Shown: positions 6,981-15,293, counted from the first letter of the stretch. The stretch: DNA of 64,000 nucleotides from Paraburkholderia fungorum (GCF_902833645.1 NZ_CADFGE010000009.1:186001-250000); one strand, 5' to 3'. Notes: generated by a model not told the origin, from the sequence alone. Made by a program: numbers and translations.

Positions 6981-7661
6981 TCAGGCCGCGCTGCGTTGCT
7001 CGAGAATCGAGAGCATGCGTTGGGCGGCCTCACGCTCGGCGACGCGGCGATTGGGACCAATGCCGGTCGTGCGCAGACGGAACGAGGTGATGACGCATTC
7101 GCTCTCGTAGCGGCGAGGCTGTTCGTCGTCGAGGACCGAAACGATGCGGTAGGCGGGCACGGGAATATGCTGTGCCTGCAGGAACTCCTGCAAGCGAGAT
7201 TTCGGATCCTTGCCAAAGTGGCGGATATCGATCGTGTCGAGGATCGGCGTGTAGATCCGGCGCACGAGACGCTCGGCTGGCGGGAAGCCGCCGTCAAGAA
7301 AGACCCCGCCGAGCACCGCCTCAAAGGCATCAGCAAGGATCGAGGGGCGGTCAAGTCCGCCCGCACTGATTTCCGCTTCGCCCAACCGAAGCCATGAACT
7401 GAGGCTCAGCGCCACGGCGATCTCATAAAGCGTCGACTCGCGCACGAGATTCGAGCGGATGCGCGACAGCCAGCCCTCGGAAAGGCGCGGGAAACGTTCG
7501 TATAGAAGGGCAGCGACCGAACCGCTGAGGATTGAGTCTCCCAGAAACTCAAGGCGCTCGTTGTGAGACTCGGAAAAGGACTGATGCGTCAATGCCAGCT
7601 CGAAAAGCGAGCGATTGCTGAACGTGTAGTCCAGAAGCTGTTCGAGGGCAGTGGGAGTCAT
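6981..7661 (-). CDS. rnc: Ribonuclease III
   Basis: Double-strand-specific endoribonuclease of 226 residues, the usual length. The signature NERLEFLGDSIL is near residue 41, with the second acidic catalytic residues in DAFEAVLGGVFLDGG, followed by a C-terminal double-stranded-RNA-binding domain (about residues 150-220: DPKSRLQEFLQAQHIPVPAY ... AEREAAQRML). All key acidic residues seem present. The start at 7661 (MTPTALEQLL) matches the family; the frame extends to 7745. An element-borne copy of a host housekeeping enzyme is unusual and fits the structured leaders around it. Confidence 0.9.
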   Translation of the reverse strand: MTPTALEQLLDYTFSNRSLFELALTHQSFSESHNERLEFLGDSILSGSVAALLYERFPRLSEGWLSRIRSNLVRESTLYEIAVALSLSSWLRLGEAEISAGGLDRPSILADAFEAVLGGVFLDGGFPPAERLVRRIYTPILDTIDIRHFGKDPKSRLQEFLQAQHIPVPAYRIVSVLDDEQPRRYESECVITSFRLRTTGIGPNRRVAEREAAQRMLSILEQRSAA

Positions 7662-7754
7662 GCGCCGAGTATAGAGGTCGGCCAACGCTGTCCCAGCACG
7701 AATACCGGAAACCGGGACCACGACATTCGATTGCCGTGGTCCCAAACCGTGCTG

Positions 7755-8621
7755 TCAACCGGCAAGCCACGCGATCAGCGAGCCGAGCCAGTCCTCCATC
7801 GTGCCCACGGATGAGCGAATCACGCTTGCCTCGAGGAACGGCCAGAAGGCGGGGTCCTTCGCCTGCACCGTGTCCCATCGCACGTGCGCTGCGCCGCGCG
7901 CGGCCGCCGACACCGGCCAACAGAGGGTGAGCGCATCGAACTGCACGCCCATCTCCTGAGCCAGATACTGGCTTACAGTGGGCCCAGCGTCTGGCATGAC
8001 CACCAGCACGTGCGCGAATCCAGCCAGCTTGTCCGCGACCTTCTGCGCGTCGAGTGGCGTGCGGCCGCGGATGGACTGGTTGATGAACAGAACTGGAAGG
8101 GTGCGGGCCGATGAGGCGAGCAGATCCAATACTGGCGCCACATCGTGCGCGGTCACCGTGAGCGGCTTCGTCTGCACCTGCGTCTTGTCGTCGAGCAGTG
8201 CGGAGTTCCGTACGAGCGCCGCGATAATCGACGGTCGACGCACCGGGGCGACCATGTTGCGCCCCAAGGCCACGCTTGTGCGCACGCCGATCACGTCAGC
8301 CCCGCCATCGTCGGCAACGAAGACATCGTGTTGCCACACGCGGCCTTCGACCTTCGGATCGATGATCTCGCGGCGCATGAGCCAGAGGCCTGTGTCGATT
8401 CCCTGCAGCACGGACACCGACCCGCCGCGCGACCGGGTAGCGAAAGCTGCACCCGCGGTCGCGGCCGGAGGGAGATCGCTCCAGTCGAAGGAACCGTCCG
8501 GTCCTCGCGTGCGGGTCCACCGCAGTGCGAGCTCGCGGGCCAGCGCCCGGCTTTCAGACCCGTGACGATGACTACGGAACCGAATCTGATGGAGGGGAAA
8601 GAATTGGTCAGCGTCACCCAT
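7755..8621 (-). CDS. Hypothetical protein (288 aa)
   Basis: I do not recognise the family. The N-terminal half is mixed and includes DWSDLPPAATAGAAFATR and a conserved-looking core (FVADDGGADVIGVRTSVALG). The second half reads like an alpha/beta fold: LPVLFINQSIRGRTPLDAQ, then LAGFAHVLVVMPDAGPT. No membrane segment. It ends 93 bp upstream of the RNase III start and may be in the same transcript. The frame starts at 8621. Confidence 0.65.
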   Translation of the reverse strand: MGDADQFFPLHQIRFRSHRHGSESRALARELALRWTRTRGPDGSFDWSDLPPAATAGAAFATRSRGGSVSVLQGIDTGLWLMRREIIDPKVEGRVWQHDVFVADDGGADVIGVRTSVALGRNMVAPVRRPSIIAALVRNSALLDDKTQVQTKPLTVTAHDVAPVLDLLASSARTLPVLFINQSIRGRTPLDAQKVADKLAGFAHVLVVMPDAGPTVSQYLAQEMGVQFDALTLCWPVSAAARGAAHVRWDTVQAKDPAFWPFLEASVIRSSVGTMEDWLGSLIAWLAG

Positions 8622-8733
8622 GAGCAGGACTCCTATTCAATGAATGGAACCGGCAATCACACCGGCTGAAATCAGGCTACGGGTGACGGAGCGCAATGCA
8701 AACGCAGGTCGGCGCAGTGTATTTACTGGCACC

Positions 8734-8771
8734 CAAAAAGACAGCGGGCAGCCGTGTGATGGGCTGCCCGC
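8734..8771 (-). terminator. Intrinsic terminator
   Basis: Minus strand: GCGGGCAGCCC, a short loop, GGCTGCCCGC followed by TGTCTTTTT. It lies just after the stop of the gene at 8797. Confidence 0.75.
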
Positions 8772-8796
8772 GCGAGAGTGAGTCAACGGTAGGAAA

Positions 8797-9102
8797 TCAG
8801 GTCGGATCGGTGTAGCGGTGATTGAGAGGGCCGTTGTCGCCGAAGTCATCCGTGTTCAGCGGCCGCCTGATCTCGTGCTGGCGATCGCCGTCTTGGTGGC
8901 ACACCTTTCCGTCGGCACAACCACGAGTCAGTGTGCGCTCAGGGCGGTCCTCGCGACCGTCGTAATAGGGATGCTCGGCATGGTGCACCGACGGCAAGAA
9001 CGAGTGAAGTACCTCGTGCAAGAGCATGTCTTCGATCGACGTGCGAAAGAAGCTGCCACAAAAGTACATCAACACGAACGTGAGGAACGAGAAGCGCAAC
9101 AT
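8797..9102 (-). CDS. Small exported or membrane-anchored protein (101 aa)
   Basis: Begins MLRFSFLTFVLMYFCGSFF, a hydrophobic leader of about 19 residues, followed by a hydrophilic tail rich in His, Asp and Arg (SVHHAEHPYYDG, HQDGDRQHEIRR). The ATG at 9102 has CCGGAG 6 nt before it; an open frame continues to 9231 without a better start. Single gene with its own terminator at 8734. Function unknown. Confidence 0.65.
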   Translation of the reverse strand: MLRFSFLTFVLMYFCGSFFRTSIEDMLLHEVLHSFLPSVHHAEHPYYDGREDRPERTLTRGCADGKVCHQDGDRQHEIRRPLNTDDFGDNGPLNHRYTDPT

Positions 9103-9318
9103 ACGGACTCCGGATAAGAGTGGGGCATGTCTGTAGGCTACGGCGCGAAGATGGGATTGCAAGTCGATGGGCGTCGTGGGCGCTGCGAGGAAATGAATGG
9201 TGATCCGGAGAGATTTTTGTCTGCCCGGCACGGGTGCTCGGTGGCACTATGGTTTCAGGTTTGGGTCTTCCCCGCACACGGATCCGGCCTGATCTGTTCT
9301 CGTGGTTTTACTCTCAAC

Positions 9319-9355
9319 AAGCCATGCGTCTTCCCCAAGCGCATGGCTTTTTTTT
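9319..9355 (+). terminator. Orphan intrinsic terminator
   Basis: AAGCCATGCG, an 11-nt loop, CGCATGGCTT and eight T residues: a textbook terminator on the plus strand. The only genes upstream for 5 kb are on the minus strand. Confidence 0.8.
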
Positions 9356-9362
9356 GGCTGCG

Positions 9363-9527
9363 TCAGGCTTCGACGCGAGTTGGACCGTAGACGACTGATC
9401 CAACAACACAATCCCATTCCTGAGTCGCAAATTGCGCATTCAAGGAAATCTCAGGGAATGGGCCGACTTCGATCTCACTCGCGAATGTGTTGCCGTGGAA
9501 CGGCACTTTCCGATCGTGAGTCATCCC
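9363..9527 (-). CDS. Doubtful small ORF (54 aa)
   Basis: MTHDRKVPFHGNTFASEIEV... reads like a protein, but the ribosome site is poor and no family is known. Listed because no other gene covers this stretch. Confidence 0.3.
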   Translation of the reverse strand, partial: GMTHDRKVPFHGNTFASEIEVGPFPEISLNAQFATQEWDCVVGSVVYGPTRVEA

Positions 9528-9596
9528 ATTTACACAGAGAATTTCAGTATTCCGCTCCGCCTTTGAGGAGCTATCTTGAATTCTACGGAGTTGCCC

Positions 9597-9917
9597 ATGA
9601 CGCGAGTAGGCCCGATTCGTGGCGCCTTCATCGTCACCGCAATGCTCATCGGCAGCGTGGCCAGCGCCCAGCAATTGCCTTCGGCGTCACCCGGTGCCAC
9701 CTGCAGCACACCTGGCGTGGCTGCGACCTACGGCGAGAACGGCATGCTGATTTGCAGTGCCTCCCTGACCTGGAAACCCGCGATCACAGCATCGACGCCG
9801 GTCAACGATGGCGGTCTGGTGTCGACCGTCGGCCAACGCATTGGCAGCGCCATGGCCACTCTCGTCGATGGGACGGCGCAGTTCCTACACGACATGCTCT
9901 CGCCGAGCTCGAACTAA
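9597..9917 (+). CDS. Small exported protein (106 aa)
   Basis: Residues 1-25 form a signal peptide (GAFIVTAMLIGSVASAQQ, cleavage after ASA). The mature part has two cysteines (GATCSTPG, MLICSAS) that could form a disulfide in the periplasm. Two starts compete: the ATG at 9597 with GGAG 6 nt away, and a TTG at 9576 with GAGGAG 5 nt away. It is followed after 38 nt by a membrane protein gene, probably one operon. No family recognised. Confidence 0.7.
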   Translation: MTRVGPIRGAFIVTAMLIGSVASAQQLPSASPGATCSTPGVAATYGENGMLICSASLTWKPAITASTPVNDGGLVSTVGQRIGSAMATLVDGTAQFLHDMLSPSSN

Positions 9918-9955
9918 GCTCGCGCCACCGTTTTCCCAACTATTGGAGACACTCC

Positions 9956-10405
9956 ATGAATGAAGCCATGACCGGCCTGCCGCAACACGCAGAGCATTCT
10001 GCTGATGAGCAGAAGGTATCAGCCTCGGAAAGGGCGCTAGCCGAACTCGGCATGTACTTCCACGGCAGCAGGGGCAAGCTGCGTCTCGTCGGTTTCGTCT
10101 GCCAGGTGCTGGTCGCGTCGACCATTGTGTTTGCATTGATCTCGCTGGTCGACCTGGGTAGTGTCTTGCTGCACGCGATCCTACTTGTCGCGAACTCGCC
10201 GCTCGTCGGCGGCGACTACGCGCAACGCTTTGTGATGGATCTGCCGGCGAGGAATTTCATCATTGACTCGACCGAGGCCTTTCTGCAGCACGCGCTCTTC
10301 TATGCAGTCGTCTCGCTGCTCCTGACCGCCACGGCCGAGATCTACTGGACGAGACGTCGCGCGAGCCGTCTGATGCCACCGGCTCAAGCTTTCATGCGCA
10401 ATTAA
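9956..10405 (+). CDS. Membrane protein, two predicted spans (149 aa)
   Basis: A hydrophilic N-terminal 45 residues, then two membrane segments (about 48-75, LRLVGFVCQVLVASTIVFALI; and about 115-135, ALFYAVVSLLLTATAEI). The layout (short basic start, span, loop with a Gly-Asp-Tyr-Ala patch, second span) resembles the small membrane proteins at 43518 and 51835, though the sequence match is weak. GGAG lies 8 nt before the ATG. Confidence 0.7.
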   Translation: MNEAMTGLPQHAEHSADEQKVSASERALAELGMYFHGSRGKLRLVGFVCQVLVASTIVFALISLVDLGSVLLHAILLVANSPLVGGDYAQRFVMDLPARNFIIDSTEAFLQHALFYAVVSLLLTATAEIYWTRRRASRLMPPAQAFMRN

Positions 10406-10572
10406 GGAGTGGGGCTGAGGTGGGCGAATAGGCCTACGGGCCTGCTGGTTCTCTCGGGCACCAGACCTACAATCTCGCCGACGGCCGGCCAGCTACACTT
10501 GGGAATCGGCCTTAAACGCCCGTAGCAGAGGTTCTACGGTTCGATGCTGGGCCATCGCGGCCCAGCCAAAAG

Positions 10573-11055
10573 TCACTTTAGCGTTAGCCAAAAGATGCCG
10601 CGCGCGTTGGTCGTGGCGGCGTACAGGTCCAATTCGTGGCGAAGCCACTCCGAGTGACGACTCACCGTCGCGATCGAGAACGGCCGCCCCTGCTCGCCGA
10701 GGTGCTGCACGATTGTGCGCCACGCATTCGGGTCAAAACTACGGGGGCCAATGAATTTGAGTGCCTGATCCCCCTGCAAATCCTCAAGTGAAGGTGAATA
10801 ATTCTTCTTTACGCCCCCTTCATTTGCGTCAGGGCCTAAAGTTTTTCCGGCGACGAACGTTAATACAGAATTAGCACCCGAGTCAGGCGCACCGGTAACA
10901 ACTATGTTCCGGCCCAGTTTCATTGCTCTGCGGGCAACCAACCCCCAGAAAATCAAACTGGCCCAGGACAGCGGGGCAAAGCGGCCTTTCTTGTGACCGT
11001 AGCCGGTACGCGAAAGGTCATTTTTGCGCAGGGGCAGATTGTTCCAGTTCGACAT
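10573..11055 (-). CDS. Hypothetical protein, possible nucleotide-binding fold (160 aa)
   Basis: Begins MSNWNNLPLRKNDLSRTGYGHKKGRF. A hydrophobic stretch (LSWASLIFWGLVARRAM) is followed by NIVVTGAPDSGANSVLTFVAG, which looks like a degenerate P-loop (no GKT/S). It starts 4 nt after the stop of the 58-aa gene at 11060, so the two are probably co-transcribed. Function unknown. Confidence 0.6.
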   Translation of the reverse strand: MSNWNNLPLRKNDLSRTGYGHKKGRFAPLSWASLIFWGLVARRAMKLGRNIVVTGAPDSGANSVLTFVAGKTLGPDANEGGVKKNYSPSLEDLQGDQALKFIGPRSFDPNAWRTIVQHLGEQGRPFSIATVSRHSEWLRHELDLYAATTNARGIFWLTLK

Positions 11056-11059
11056 GGTG

Positions 11060-11236
11060 TTAGTAGTGGTAGAGGTGCGATCCCGATCCTGCGAAAACGT
11101 GAGTGGCTGATTTATAAGCCAAAAACAGCACGACAGTCGCGATCAGGATACGGATGATGCCAAAGCGCGAGCGGCGGCGGCTACCGTAGTAATGGTGGTG
11201 ATGGACAGTTCTGTGGGATGGTTTTTTGCGCCGCAT
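11060..11236 (-). CDS. Small basic membrane protein (58 aa)
   Basis: A basic, His/Tyr-rich N-terminus (MRRKKPSHRTVHHHHYYGSRRR), one membrane span (FGIIRILIATVVLFLAY) and a short tail. The frame is open to 11347, but GAGG 4 nt before the ATG at 11236 favours this start. It lies directly upstream of the 160-aa gene. Confidence 0.6.
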   Translation of the reverse strand: MRRKKPSHRTVHHHHYYGSRRRSRFGIIRILIATVVLFLAYKSATHVFAGSGSHLYHY

Positions 11237-11672
11237 GGTGCCTCGAATTGACCTTCGGGACTGCGTAATTCGAATGCCTATTATTAACGACAGCATTCTG
11301 AAAGGTGAATTTGGACGACGCATCATTTTGCGTCGAGTCATATTCAATTGTGCGTTGTTTGCTTTAGATTTCCGATTCTAATTAACCGTGAATAATTACG
11401 ATTTTTTGGTTGGGCTTCTATTGGCAATCATTGAAAAATTGTTAAGATAAGCACGTGTTTCAAACCTCCTCGTGCAGACGAGGTGTGTCAGGTCTCTCAA
11501 ACGGGGAGAGGACCGCACAAGGGGGGTGGGGTACTTGCAACTGATGATCAATCCGGTGTGTAGTCCGGTGTGCACCAGACTGGTTCGTCAGCCAAGCCGA
11601 GTTCGGCTGCCACGTATGGCGATGCAAAGAGAACGATGAAATAGCAGTTAGACCACGACGAGCCAAAGAAGA
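11237..11672. other. AT-rich divergent control region
   Basis: No gene. The most AT-rich stretch of the area (about 11340-11460). It carries the promoter for the FliA-like gene at 11421-11448, a CGACGC/GCGTCG stem near 11312-11331 and a leader of about 220 nt. Confidence 0.5.
11421..11483 (+). promoter_or_regulatory. Sigma-70-like promoter of the FliA-like gene
   Basis: TTGGCA (11421-11426), 16 bp, TAAGAT (11443-11448). The predicted transcript begins about 13 nt before a stem CCTCGT-gcag-ACGAGG (11468-11483), a different hairpin in a similar position to the AGCCG-type 5' hairpins. Confidence 0.55.
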
Positions 11673-12356
11673 ATGGAACACCAAGTTTCAGATTTGAGCA
11701 AGGCGCAGCTCTACAACCTGTTTGCGGACAAGATCACCGGGATGGTAAAGCGGCTCTGCGGAGGGTTCGGCCAGACCCTCGAGGACCGTATGCAGTCGGC
11801 ATGGACCGAGCTGATCCAGTATGCCCGGGCAAACCAGGATCTGGCAGTAGAGGATTTCATCCCGCTAGCGATGACTCGCGTCAGAGGCGCAGTGATCGAC
11901 GAGATGCGTGGGGACGATCCACTCTCCCGCACGCGACGCGTTCAGGCGAAAAAGATCAGCGCTGCCGCACATGCCGTGTCCGGGCGGACCGGGAAGAAAG
12001 CAACCTCAACGGAACTTGCCCAGGAGTTGGGGCTGACAGTCAGCGATGTGCACGACATGATCTATCGCCTGCACACCGACGTCATCATCTACTCAAGCGA
12101 GAAGATCGCGGAAGCCGAGATCGAGAGTTTTACAGACAGTGCCCTCGACACTCTCATCCTGGAACAGAGCATCCAGAAATTGCTGGACGCCATCGAAACA
12201 CTCTCGGATCGCGACCGGGAAGTCATCGAACTCCGTTATTACCATGGCCTCACGAACCGTGAGATCGCGAGGCGCCTCAACATTGGCGAGAGTCGCGCAA
12301 CTGCACTGCATCAGCGTGGCGTCCAGAGGCTGCGAAAATTCCTGGTTCCCGCCTAA
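11673..12356 (+). CDS. FliA-like (sigma-28 family) RNA polymerase sigma factor
   Basis: 227 residues, about the length of FliA. Region 2: DRMQSAWTELIQYA, FIPLAMTRVRGAVIDEMRGDDPLSRTRR, matching the FliA core. Region 3: TELAQELGLTVSDVHDM. Region 4: LSDRDREVIELRYYHGLTNREIARRLNIGESRATALHQRGVQRLR, a helix-turn-helix for the -35 box. Such factors direct polymerase to flagellar class III promoters. No flagellar operon or FlgM gene is visible here. Ribosome site is weak. With the FlhD-like gene at 6524 it forms an element-borne pair of flagellar-type regulators. Confidence 0.85.
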   Translation: MEHQVSDLSKAQLYNLFADKITGMVKRLCGGFGQTLEDRMQSAWTELIQYARANQDLAVEDFIPLAMTRVRGAVIDEMRGDDPLSRTRRVQAKKISAAAHAVSGRTGKKATSTELAQELGLTVSDVHDMIYRLHTDVIIYSSEKIAEAEIESFTDSALDTLILEQSIQKLLDAIETLSDRDREVIELRYYHGLTNREIARRLNIGESRATALHQRGVQRLRKFLVPA

Positions 12357-12397
12357 GGCAACCGCCGGCCGAAGGCGAGCGCCTCGGCCGGCCGACA
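12357..12397. terminator. Hairpin between convergent genes
   Basis: GCCGGCCGA and TCGGCCGGC flank an 11-nt GC-rich loop in the 41-nt gap between the sigma factor and HU genes. No U tract; a shared stop for both is likely but not certain. Confidence 0.45.
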
Positions 12398-12694
12398 TCA
12401 CTTCTTCTTCGTCCTCGCTGCCGCGTTTACGCGGTCCTTCAGCGCCTTGCCTGCCGTGAACTTCGGCGTGCGGCTCGCCTTGATCTCGATTTCTGCTCCC
12501 GTCTGCGGGTTGCGGCCCGTGCGCGCGGCGCGGTCGGCTGCACCGAACGATCCGAAGCCAACAAGCTGCACCGTGTCACCCTTGGCGATGGCATCCGAAA
12601 TCGTTTCGATCACCGCATCGAGATGTTCTTGCGTGGCGGCCTTGGTCGAGCCGGTACGGTTGGCGATCGCTTCGATGAGTTCCGATTTGTTCAT
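12398..12694 (-). CDS. HU-family DNA-binding protein
   Basis: 98 residues. MNKSELIEAIANRTGSTKAA, then VQLVGFGSFGAADRAARTGRNPQTG, the family's arm sequence with GRNP, and a Lys-rich tail. It binds and bends DNA, coating the plasmid and influencing replication and transcription. AGGAG lies 8 nt before the ATG. Usual length is about 90; the tail (AARTKKK) is slightly longer. Whether it is of the HU or IHF subtype is not certain; HU fits better. Confidence 0.9.
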   Translation of the reverse strand: MNKSELIEAIANRTGSTKAATQEHLDAVIETISDAIAKGDTVQLVGFGSFGAADRAARTGRNPQTGAEIEIKASRTPKFTAGKALKDRVNAAARTKKK

Positions 12695-12778
12695 GCGTGT
12701 GCTCCTGTGAATTCCGGCTGGGCCGGGTAATGCGTCTTCGACGCGGTTAGGCTGCTCTGCTTTGCCCGGGTGGGGCGA

Positions 12779-13240
12779 CTAGGGAAGTGGTACACCAGAT
12801 TGTCGGCAGGCCTGCGTAGGCGTCATGGCGAGATCTAGCGGGTGCTGCTGGGCGAGCACTATTGAATACAGCTCCCCGGCGTAAAGGGTTGGGTTCGACG
12901 CGATCGTGCGTTCAAGCGCGGAGACTGCGCCATCGGGCTCGGGGACGCCAGCTTCGGCCAGTTGTCCCCGAAAGCAAATCTCGGCGATGCCTGCGTGTTG
13001 GGTCATCCCCTCGTCGTATCGTTGCGTTTTGGCCGTGGCCAACCACAACTCGCCAGCAGCCTGCGCATACCGCATCGCGGCCGCGGCGATAGGCGTCCCA
13101 TCTCCGTATTGCTGCATCACGTAGTCGATCACGCGTTGCCGCACCGCGTCCTCGTCATCCTGCTGTTGAGCGTGCGCCGAGCCCAGAACAAGGAACAGGA
13201 GACTCGCAATAGTCGCTGCGGCTACGCGGAAGCGATTCAT
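12779..13240 (-). CDS. Exported hypothetical protein (153 aa)
   Basis: Signal peptide in residues 1-24 (AATIASLLFLVLGSAHAQQQ, cleavage after AHA). The mature part is helical and Ala-rich with two cysteines (EICFRG and TQACRQSG), possibly a disulfide. Its ATG overlaps the stop of the upstream gene (ATGA), so the two are translationally coupled. Function unknown. Confidence 0.7.
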   Translation of the reverse strand: MNRFRVAAATIASLLFLVLGSAHAQQQDDEDAVRQRVIDYVMQQYGDGTPIAAAAMRYAQAAGELWLATAKTQRYDEGMTQHAGIAEICFRGQLAEAGVPEPDGAVSALERTIASNPTLYAGELYSIVLAQQHPLDLAMTPTQACRQSGVPLP

Positions 13241-13713
13241 GCGAGTTCGGGAAAAGCCTGCCCAGGTGGTACCCAGCGGAACGCACTCGCCGCGTTGAGC
13301 AACTCGTCGATACGAGTCAGATCAGGCGAGAACGCCTGACACAGGACGGGGTAGACATCGCCAGAGTCGTCGCGTAGCCAAATCTCGGTCTGCGTGGTAT
13401 GCAGTGAGCGTAGCTTGGCGGTCTGTGCACCATGGATCGCGAGACGCCAGGACGAGCGTTGCATAAATTCGTCCAGCATCGGGGTCTTCGGATGCGCAGG
13501 CAGACGCTCGCCTCGGTGATCAGCAAGAGCCTGTGCGAGCAGATCCTTCACACGCGTGGGATCGAGCCGCTTCGCGCTCATCATCACCAATACAACGCGA
13601 TCGGCTGCTTCCTCCAGTCCACCCACGCACGGTGCGAGGGTAAGGTTGAGTGCAAGCGCCCAGAGACGGGGCGATTGTTCAAGGTGAGGAAGCTGGAAAG
13701 CGTCCGTGATCAT
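13237..13713 (-). CDS. Hypothetical protein (158 aa)
   Basis: MITDAFQLPHLEQSPRLWALALNL..., a soluble protein with aliphatic and Arg-rich stretches and no signal peptide. The C-terminal part (TEIWLRDDSGDVYPVLCQAFSPD) reads like a beta-rich end. It overlaps the exported protein gene at 12779 by 4 nt. Not recognised. Confidence 0.65.
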   Translation of the reverse strand: MITDAFQLPHLEQSPRLWALALNLTLAPCVGGLEEAADRVVLVMMSAKRLDPTRVKDLLAQALADHRGERLPAHPKTPMLDEFMQRSSWRLAIHGAQTAKLRSLHTTQTEIWLRDDSGDVYPVLCQAFSPDLTRIDELLNAASAFRWVPPGQAFPELA

Positions 13714-13802
13714 GCAAATTTCCTGTCTAGGGCTGTGGATCGGTTAGCGCGATGTCGCGCCCTCAATTCCACAATACGGCAGAAACGTTAAAAGTTTCGC
13801 CC

Positions 13803-14117
13803 CTAAGACAGAAATATTTTGGCTCTATTCGTGTCGGCCAGCCCGGAGTGGAAACCCACGACCATAAAGGCGTCGTGTGGCACGTGCATCAACTGACCGC
13901 TGGGCAAAATCACCGCCACCTCGCCATTCGACTCGACGAAGCACGGGTACCGCGTACCGATATAGGCGATAGGGTAATGCTGAGGCTCGACATACAACGG
14001 GACATCGGGCACGCACGTGCGCAGCATCAGTACCTTGGAAGGTACCTTCTCGCCGAACGGGTAGGTGGCAGAGCGGGTTTCGATGGCAGGACTGTCGGTC
14101 GGGATGATGGCGAACAA
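13803..14117 (-). CDS. Hypothetical protein (104 aa)
   Basis: Begins at a TTG (14115-14117) with CCGGAG about 9 nt upstream. Sequence MFAIIPTDSPAIETRSATYPFGEKVPSKVL, rich in beta-branched residues; the second half (GEVAVILPSGQLMHVPHDAFMVV) reads like a small beta domain. No membrane span. It lies 27 bp after the membrane protein gene at 14145, probably the same transcript. Confidence 0.6.
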   Translation of the reverse strand: MFAIIPTDSPAIETRSATYPFGEKVPSKVLMLRTCVPDVPLYVEPQHYPIAYIGTRYPCFVESNGEVAVILPSGQLMHVPHDAFMVVGFHSGLADTNRAKIFLS

Positions 14118-14144
14118 GCTGTGAAACTCCGGTAGAAGTTAGTG

Positions 14145-14432
14145 TTACTCGAGCACCTGGCGGACGAGGTAGACGGCTCCGGCCGCAGCGAGCAATAAGC
14201 TACCACCCAGGATGACCAGCACCTCGTCGGACCAATTCGCAAAGAGAGCGTCGAGCGCCGTGGGCGTGCTGGACGCTCGCCAGAAGACGGCAAGCGACGT
14301 GACGAACGCAACCGCCACAACAAACGTGCTCGCAATCACCGCAAAGACTCGCATCAGCAGACTGCGCGATGGTTCGGGTACGTCGTCGCGAGTCCGCCGG
14401 CGGCGGCCAAACCTCACGGATCGAATGGACAA
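14145..14432 (-). CDS. Small membrane protein (95 aa)
   Basis: A basic N-terminus (RFGRRRRTRDD) and two hydrophobic segments (about 27-48, MRVFAVIASTFVVAVAFV; and about 70-90, EVLVILGGSLLLAAAGAVYL). Orientation by the positive-inside rule puts both ends in the cytoplasm. Not recognised. First gene of a minus-strand set ending at 12779. Confidence 0.65.
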   Translation of the reverse strand: MSIRSVRFGRRRRTRDDVPEPSRSLLMRVFAVIASTFVVAVAFVTSLAVFWRASSTPTALDALFANWSDEVLVILGGSLLLAAAGAVYLVRQVLE

Positions 14433-14605
14433 ATTTCCCTCCGGGAAAAGGAAGCGGGTCGGCTCGATTCTCCCATCCTAAGCGAACGGCCTGCCAGCCG
14501 CTGATCAAATACCTGGACGGCGGCACCTGAAAACGTTCGCTGGATAGTGCGTATCGAATGCGTCGAGTCTGCCTCTGGGTCAAACGAACGCAAATCTAGG
14601 GACGA

Positions 14606-14657
14606 TTGCGTTCCCGGAAATCCCATGTTAATGTCCGTTCCAGCCGTTCAGTCGGCA
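14606..14657 (+). promoter_or_regulatory. Sigma-70-like promoter with 5'-end hairpin
   Basis: TTGCGT (14606-14611), 17 bp, TAATGT (14629-14634), 7 nt, AGCCG ttcagt CGGCA (14642-14657). It probably drives the plus-strand small-gene run from 14878. Confidence 0.75.
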
Positions 14658-14831
14658 TCTCTTTCTTAGGTGTAGCCCCCAAGGCGCCAACGCACCGTCG
14701 GCCACTTTCTGGCCCAAGCAACCTCCCGAAGTTACCCTCGCATTGCAAGCGCATGCCTCGTCACGCTTTCGCTGTTTCCGCGGCCGTCTGTCACGAAAGC
14801 ACCTAGCGGATTCTCCCATGCCGTTAGTTCG

Positions 14832-14872
14832 TCTCCGGTCTTTCAACTGCCTACCTGGCACACGCAAGGAGA
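14832..14872 (+). promoter_or_regulatory. Shine-Dalgarno-sequestering hairpin
   Basis: TCTCC, ggtctttcaact, GCC-tacct-GGC, acacgca, AGGAGA before the ATG at 14878. It has a longer spacer than the consensus. Confidence 0.6.
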
Positions 14873-14877
14873 AGATG

Positions 14878-15216
14878 ATGAACGGAAAATTTGAACGCGC
14901 AGCCCTGCACGCCTGTGGCCTTGCCGCAGCTGTCCTGCATCTGTTGATCCACGGACACGATGTGGTCGACGAGCGGGGCGATCCGCTGTGGTCGACTCCT
15001 GCCGATTCGTCGGGAAGCCCGCACTATGAGGTTCGGCTCACGCCAGATCATCGGTATGCCGCGGTTTTCGTCTCGGCCGGTGGCGCGCACGAAGGCAAGC
15101 ACTTCGAGATGCTGGACGCTGCAATCGTGCAAATCATCGACTGGCGCGAGCAATACAACGGCTGCAGCTTCTCTCGTAGCGACGACGGCCACGTAATGCT
15201 GCCCGCGCACGCTTGA
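14878..15216 (+). CDS. Hypothetical protein (112 aa)
   Basis: MNGKFERAALHACGLAAAVLHLLIHGHDVVDERGDPLW... A mildly hydrophobic helix (HACGLAAAVLHLLIH) is followed by an acidic middle and VQIIDWREQYNGC. Two ATG codons are adjacent (14875 and 14878); AAGGAG is spaced 6 nt from the second, which I take as the start. Not recognised. Confidence 0.7.
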   Translation: MNGKFERAALHACGLAAAVLHLLIHGHDVVDERGDPLWSTPADSSGSPHYEVRLTPDHRYAAVFVSAGGAHEGKHFEMLDAAIVQIIDWREQYNGCSFSRSDDGHVMLPAHA

Positions 15217-15293
15217 GCAACCGGCAATATGGCTCCCTCTTCCCGAGGGGGCTCAACTGAGCCTCACGCTCAGCTGAGCTCCGAGACGACTCA

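Larger units (their letters stand above)
9103..9596. other. Intergenic region with orphan terminator
   Basis: Mostly without clear genes. It holds a plus-strand terminator at 9319-9355 that has no plus-strand gene before it, plus one doubtful minus-strand ORF (9363-9527). A small untranslated RNA ending at about 9355 is possible. Confidence 0.4.
14433..14877. other. Divergent intergenic region with promoter and leader
   Basis: No gene seen. It holds the plus-strand promoter at 14606-14657 and a leader of about 220 nt that ends in the Shine-Dalgarno hairpin of the gene at 14878. Confidence 0.5.
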
